NCBI GenBank assembly: GCA_018224315.1
Contig: JAGTVF010000248.1
Location: 1 to 8,775, forward strand
From: Desulfobacterales bacterium
Lineage (GTDB): Bacteria; Desulfobacterota; Desulfobacteria; Desulfobacterales; Desulfosalsimonadaceae
DNA: 8,775 nt
Direction: 5' to 3'
Part shown: positions 6,455-8,775 of the stretch, piece by piece
Position numbering within the stretch: position 1 is the first letter of the stretch
Layout of the letters: every line of letters begins with the position of its first letter
Translations under genes and position numbers: made by a program
Notes under the pieces: generated by a model
Told to the model about the DNA's origin: nothing
The model's input: the letters and a program-made list of their open reading frames with translations, nothing else
Database searches by the model: none

Positions 6455-6487
6455 CCCTTGGGCAAAACCGGGTTTTTTGTCCAAGGG
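6455..6487 (-). other. Intercistronic hairpin upstream of nfnA
   Basis: CCAAGGG (6481-6487) and CCCTTGG (6455-6461) pair perfectly. Inside them CAAAA and TTTTG add five more pairs after one A-C mismatch, closing a 7-nt loop. The hairpin begins 5 nt after the kinase stop codon and ends about 22 nt before the nfnA ribosome-binding site. Neither strand has a T-run after the full stem, so it is a poor intrinsic terminator. It may be an RNA processing or stability element that uncouples nfnAB expression from the kinase genes. Confidence 0.5.
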
Positions 6488-6492
6488 CCGGT

Positions 6493-8040
6493 TTACATTT
6501 GCATGCGGGGCAGATATACGCGAAACGTGCTGCCCTGACCCGGTTGGCTGTCAACCTGGATGCGGCCGTGATGGGCCTCAACAATGCTTTTGACAATGGC
6601 AAGCCCCAGTCCGGTGCCGCTGATGGGCCGTGTCTGCTCGGTCTTTACCCGGTAAAAGCGCTGGAAAATCCGCTCCTGATCCTCCGGGTCAATGCCGAAT
6701 CCCGTGTCTGAGACGGAAAAAACCGCAAAATTGTCCTCAACCCCCGCAGAAATCCGGATTTGTCCGCCTTCCGGGGTATAGCGGATGGCATTGGAGATCA
6801 GGTTGGCCATGACTTCGCACAGATTGGTACGATTGCCCATGGCGGTTACCGGCCCATCGGTTGGCAGCACTTGCATGTCAATGGATCCGGCTTCTGCCTT
6901 GGGCCTGTATAAATCCGCCTGCTCTGCCATCAGTGCGGCGATATCCACCTCTTCTCTTTCCTGGTGAATCAATCCGGATTCAATTTTGGCCAGATCCAGC
7001 AGTTCACCCGAAAGGGTGGTCAGAGATTTGATCCGCTCGGTGACCCGGCCCAGGATTTCAGCCTGCTTGTCGTTGACCTCGCCGGCCAGACCGGATTTCA
7101 CATTATCGAGGAGCATCAGCACCGAATTCAGCGGGCTTTTGATCTCGTGGGCCACCATGGACACAAAATCCGATTTGACCTGGTCCAGGTGTTTTAACGT
7201 GGTAATATCGTTTAACACGGTCACCGTTCCCAGATTCCGGCCCAGCCGGTCCCGGAAGGGTATGCATGTGGCGCCCAGAATCGTTTCCTTGTCTTCTGAT
7301 TCCCCGTTGATCCGGATCTCCTCGGTGATCTCGGCAAAACTGCCGGAGGACTGACCCAGGGCCTGATCGATCATTTCCAGCAGCACGGAATCAGTAACGA
7401 TTTCTTCCACCAGGCAGCCCTGAACATTTGTGCGGGTGGCGGCGATCATTTTCAGAAAAGCCGGGTTGGCCAGGGCCACTTTCTTCTGATTGTCGGTGGT
7501 CAGCACGCCGTCGGCCAGCAGGTTGATCAGCACCCGCATGCGGGACTTTTCCGTGGAAATGTCCTGAAGGGTGCGGATAAACTCTATGGCCTTTCGCACC
7601 ACCAGCCGCAGATCCCCGGGGGAGAAAGGCTTGGGCAGAAAATCAAAGGCTCCCTTTTTCATGGCCTCGATGGAGTGCTCAATGGTGGCGTAACCGGTAA
7701 TCACAATGATCACCGTATCCGGATGAAGGGACTTAACCCGGGTGAGCACCTCAAAACCAGACAGCCCCGCCATCATCAGATCCAGCAAGATGATGTCAAA
7801 GTGGGCCTCCTGGATTAGCTGCAGACCGTCTTCGCCGTTGCAGGCGCAGGCCACCTCAAATCCCTCCTCGGTGAGCATACGCTCACAGGCATCCCGGATC
7901 CGTTCCTCATCATCGACGACCAGCACCCTTGGCTGGAAAAAAATCTCCTCGACATTTCCCCGTACCGTTGTATCGCCTTCGGCCTCCGGACTCCGGGAGG
8001 GCTGTTGCATATATTCTTCTTGGTCGTGATTTATGGTCAT
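6493..8040 (-). CDS. REC-PAS histidine kinase (response-regulator receiver fused to sensor kinase)
   Basis: This 515-residue cytoplasmic signalling protein has no membrane segment. Domains in order: a receiver domain (about 37-155) with acidic pair Asp43-Asp44, phospho-acceptor Asp87 in LLDLMM, Thr115 and Lys137 in PKPF; a PAS-like domain (about 165-285); HisKA with phospho-His298 in VAHEIKSPLN; and HATPase_c with N-box NLISNA (413-418), G1 DTGFGI (445-450), F-box FQRFYRV and G2 GTGLGL (475-480). All catalytic residues are present, so both phosphate receipt and kinase activity are expected. It lacks a DNA-binding or other output domain. ATG 8040 is favoured by GAGG (8046-8049), 5 nt upstream; ATG 8010 is a weaker alternative. 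It starts 9 bp after the upstream kinase stop, so the two are probably translationally coupled and may form a phosphorelay. The signal is unknown. Confidence 0.92.
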   Translation of the reverse strand: MTINHDQEEYMQQPSRSPEAEGDTTVRGNVEEIFFQPRVLVVDDEERIRDACERMLTEEGFEVACACNGEDGLQLIQEAHFDIILLDLMMAGLSGFEVLTRVKSLHPDTVIIVITGYATIEHSIEAMKKGAFDFLPKPFSPGDLRLVVRKAIEFIRTLQDISTEKSRMRVLINLLADGVLTTDNQKKVALANPAFLKMIAATRTNVQGCLVEEIVTDSVLLEMIDQALGQSSGSFAEITEEIRINGESEDKETILGATCIPFRDRLGRNLGTVTVLNDITTLKHLDQVKSDFVSMVAHEIKSPLNSVLMLLDNVKSGLAGEVNDKQAEILGRVTERIKSLTTLSGELLDLAKIESGLIHQEREEVDIAALMAEQADLYRPKAEAGSIDMQVLPTDGPVTAMGNRTNLCEVMANLISNAIRYTPEGGQIRISAGVEDNFAVFSVSDTGFGIDPEDQERIFQRFYRVKTEQTRPISGTGLGLAIVKSIVEAHHGRIQVDSQPGQGSTFRVYLPRMQM

Positions 8041-8049
8041 TTTTTCCTC

Positions 8050-8775
8050 TTAACTTTCTGCCGGGATGTACTGGGGAAGTTCCAGCAGAAACGTTGTGCC
8101 CGCCGGCCCGGTTTGTTTAACCGAAATCCGGCCGCCGTGTTCCTCCACAATGCCGTAGGCAATGCTTAAGCCCAGACCGGTGCTTTTGCCCTTTGGCTTT
8201 GTGGAAAAAAAGGGGTCAAATATCTTGTTGAGATTTTCTTCGGCAATGCCCGGTCCGGTATCGGCAATTTCCAGAAAAACCTTTTGGGCCGATTTGTTGC
8301 GATAAGTGCGCACAGTGAGCTCACCCCTGCCGCCCATGGCATCGGCGGCATTGATAATCAGATTGATAATCACCTGGCTGAGCTTGTTGGTATCCACGTT
8401 GATCAGCATCATTTCTTCGCCGAGTTCTTTTTGAATGCCGATGTTGCGAAAAATCTTCTGGTCCCGGGTCAGTCGAAAGCTCTGCTCCACCAGCTTGTTG
8501 ATATGAATGATCTGACGGCGCGAATCCGTGCTCCGGCTGTAGACCAGCAGGCTTTTGACAATCTCCTTGCACCGGTTGGCATCCTCAATAACGCATTCAA
8601 GATCCTTTCTCAGGGGATTGCCGGGCTCCAGATGCTCCAGGGCCATACTCGAATACATTAAAATACCGGTAAGCGGATTGTTGATCTCATGGGCCACGCC
8701 GGCTGCCAGCTGTCCCAGGGAAGCCATTTTCTCAGACTGGGCCAACTGCTGCTGGGCGTCCTTGAGCTTTTTTTC
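8050..8775 (-). CDS. Sensor histidine kinase, C-terminal part (5' end outside window)
   Basis: The 241 visible residues begin in a charged, Gln-rich helix (EKKLKDAQQQ) typical of the linker before HisKA. They continue through the H-box VAHEINNPL (phospho-His29 of the visible part), N-box NLIINAADAM (138-147), G1 DTGPGI (172-177), F-box FDPFF and G2 GLGLSIAYG. This is a complete NtrB-like kinase core. The first in-frame start-like codon in the window is TTG at 8745-8743, but it lies mid-helix; the true start and the sensory domains are beyond position 8775. It is followed after 9 bp by the REC-PAS kinase, whose receiver domain is its most obvious phospho-transfer partner. The protein ends with a short tail after the HATPase domain, with no fused receiver. 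Confidence 0.92.
   Translation of the reverse strand, partial: EKKLKDAQQQLAQSEKMASLGQLAAGVAHEINNPLTGILMYSSMALEHLEPGNPLRKDLECVIEDANRCKEIVKSLLVYSRSTDSRRQIIHINKLVEQSFRLTRDQKIFRNIGIQKELGEEMMLINVDTNKLSQVIINLIINAADAMGGRGELTVRTYRNKSAQKVFLEIADTGPGIAEENLNKIFDPFFSTKPKGKSTGLGLSIAYGIVEEHGGRISVKQTGPAGTTFLLELPQYIPAES

Noticed and set aside
6455..6487. Hairpin as a classical Rho-independent terminator of the kinase operon
   Set aside because: The bases after the full stem are not T-rich on either strand; the only T-run lies within the stem-loop.

Overview
The window looks like chromosomal DNA from a GC-rich, anaerobic Gram-negative bacterium. The best fit is a sulfate-reducing Desulfobacterota (Desulfobacterales type), inferred from three things: a FadN-type fused beta-oxidation enzyme, an electron-bifurcating NfnAB transhydrogenase, and multi-domain histidine kinases of the style common in that group. 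LolA implies an outer membrane. The lineage is inferred from gene content and style, not from a marker gene.

Layout. (i) Positions 1-1855, minus strand: most of a 3-hydroxyacyl-CoA dehydrogenase/enoyl-CoA hydratase fusion whose 3' end lies outside the window. (ii) Positions 1856-2473: a 618-bp divergent intergenic region. It holds a candidate promoter for the beta-oxidation gene, two matching TGGT-N4-ACCA sites exactly 84 bp apart, a striking 27-bp-arm inverted repeat (2136-2223), and a good sigma70-type promoter for the rightward genes. (iii) Positions 2474-4124, plus strand: lolA (periplasmic lipoprotein carrier) then nadA (quinolinate synthase), 64 bp apart and probably co-transcribed. (iv) Positions 4134-8775, minus strand, read right to left: a sensor histidine kinase cut by the window edge, a REC-PAS-HisKA-HATPase protein, nfnA and nfnB. 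The gaps are 9, 72 and 37 bp, so this is probably one transcription unit. nadA and nfnB converge with only 9 bp between their stop codons.

Function. NfnAB balances NADH, NADPH and ferredoxin, and beta-oxidation feeds NADH into the same pools. NadA starts the NAD ring from iminoaspartate and dihydroxyacetone phosphate. The window therefore has a pyridine-nucleotide/redox flavour, with lolA as the outlier. The most interesting functional hypothesis is that the two-kinase relay upstream of nfnAB senses redox or energy state and is transcribed with the transhydrogenase. This is inferred from spacing and orientation only.

I saw no rRNA, tRNA, CRISPR array, transposase, integrase or phage gene. 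All main genes have intact catalytic motifs. I found no clearly undescribed protein system. The least explained sequence is in the intergenic region (the inverted repeat and paired sites) and in the hairpins placed between the operon's genes.
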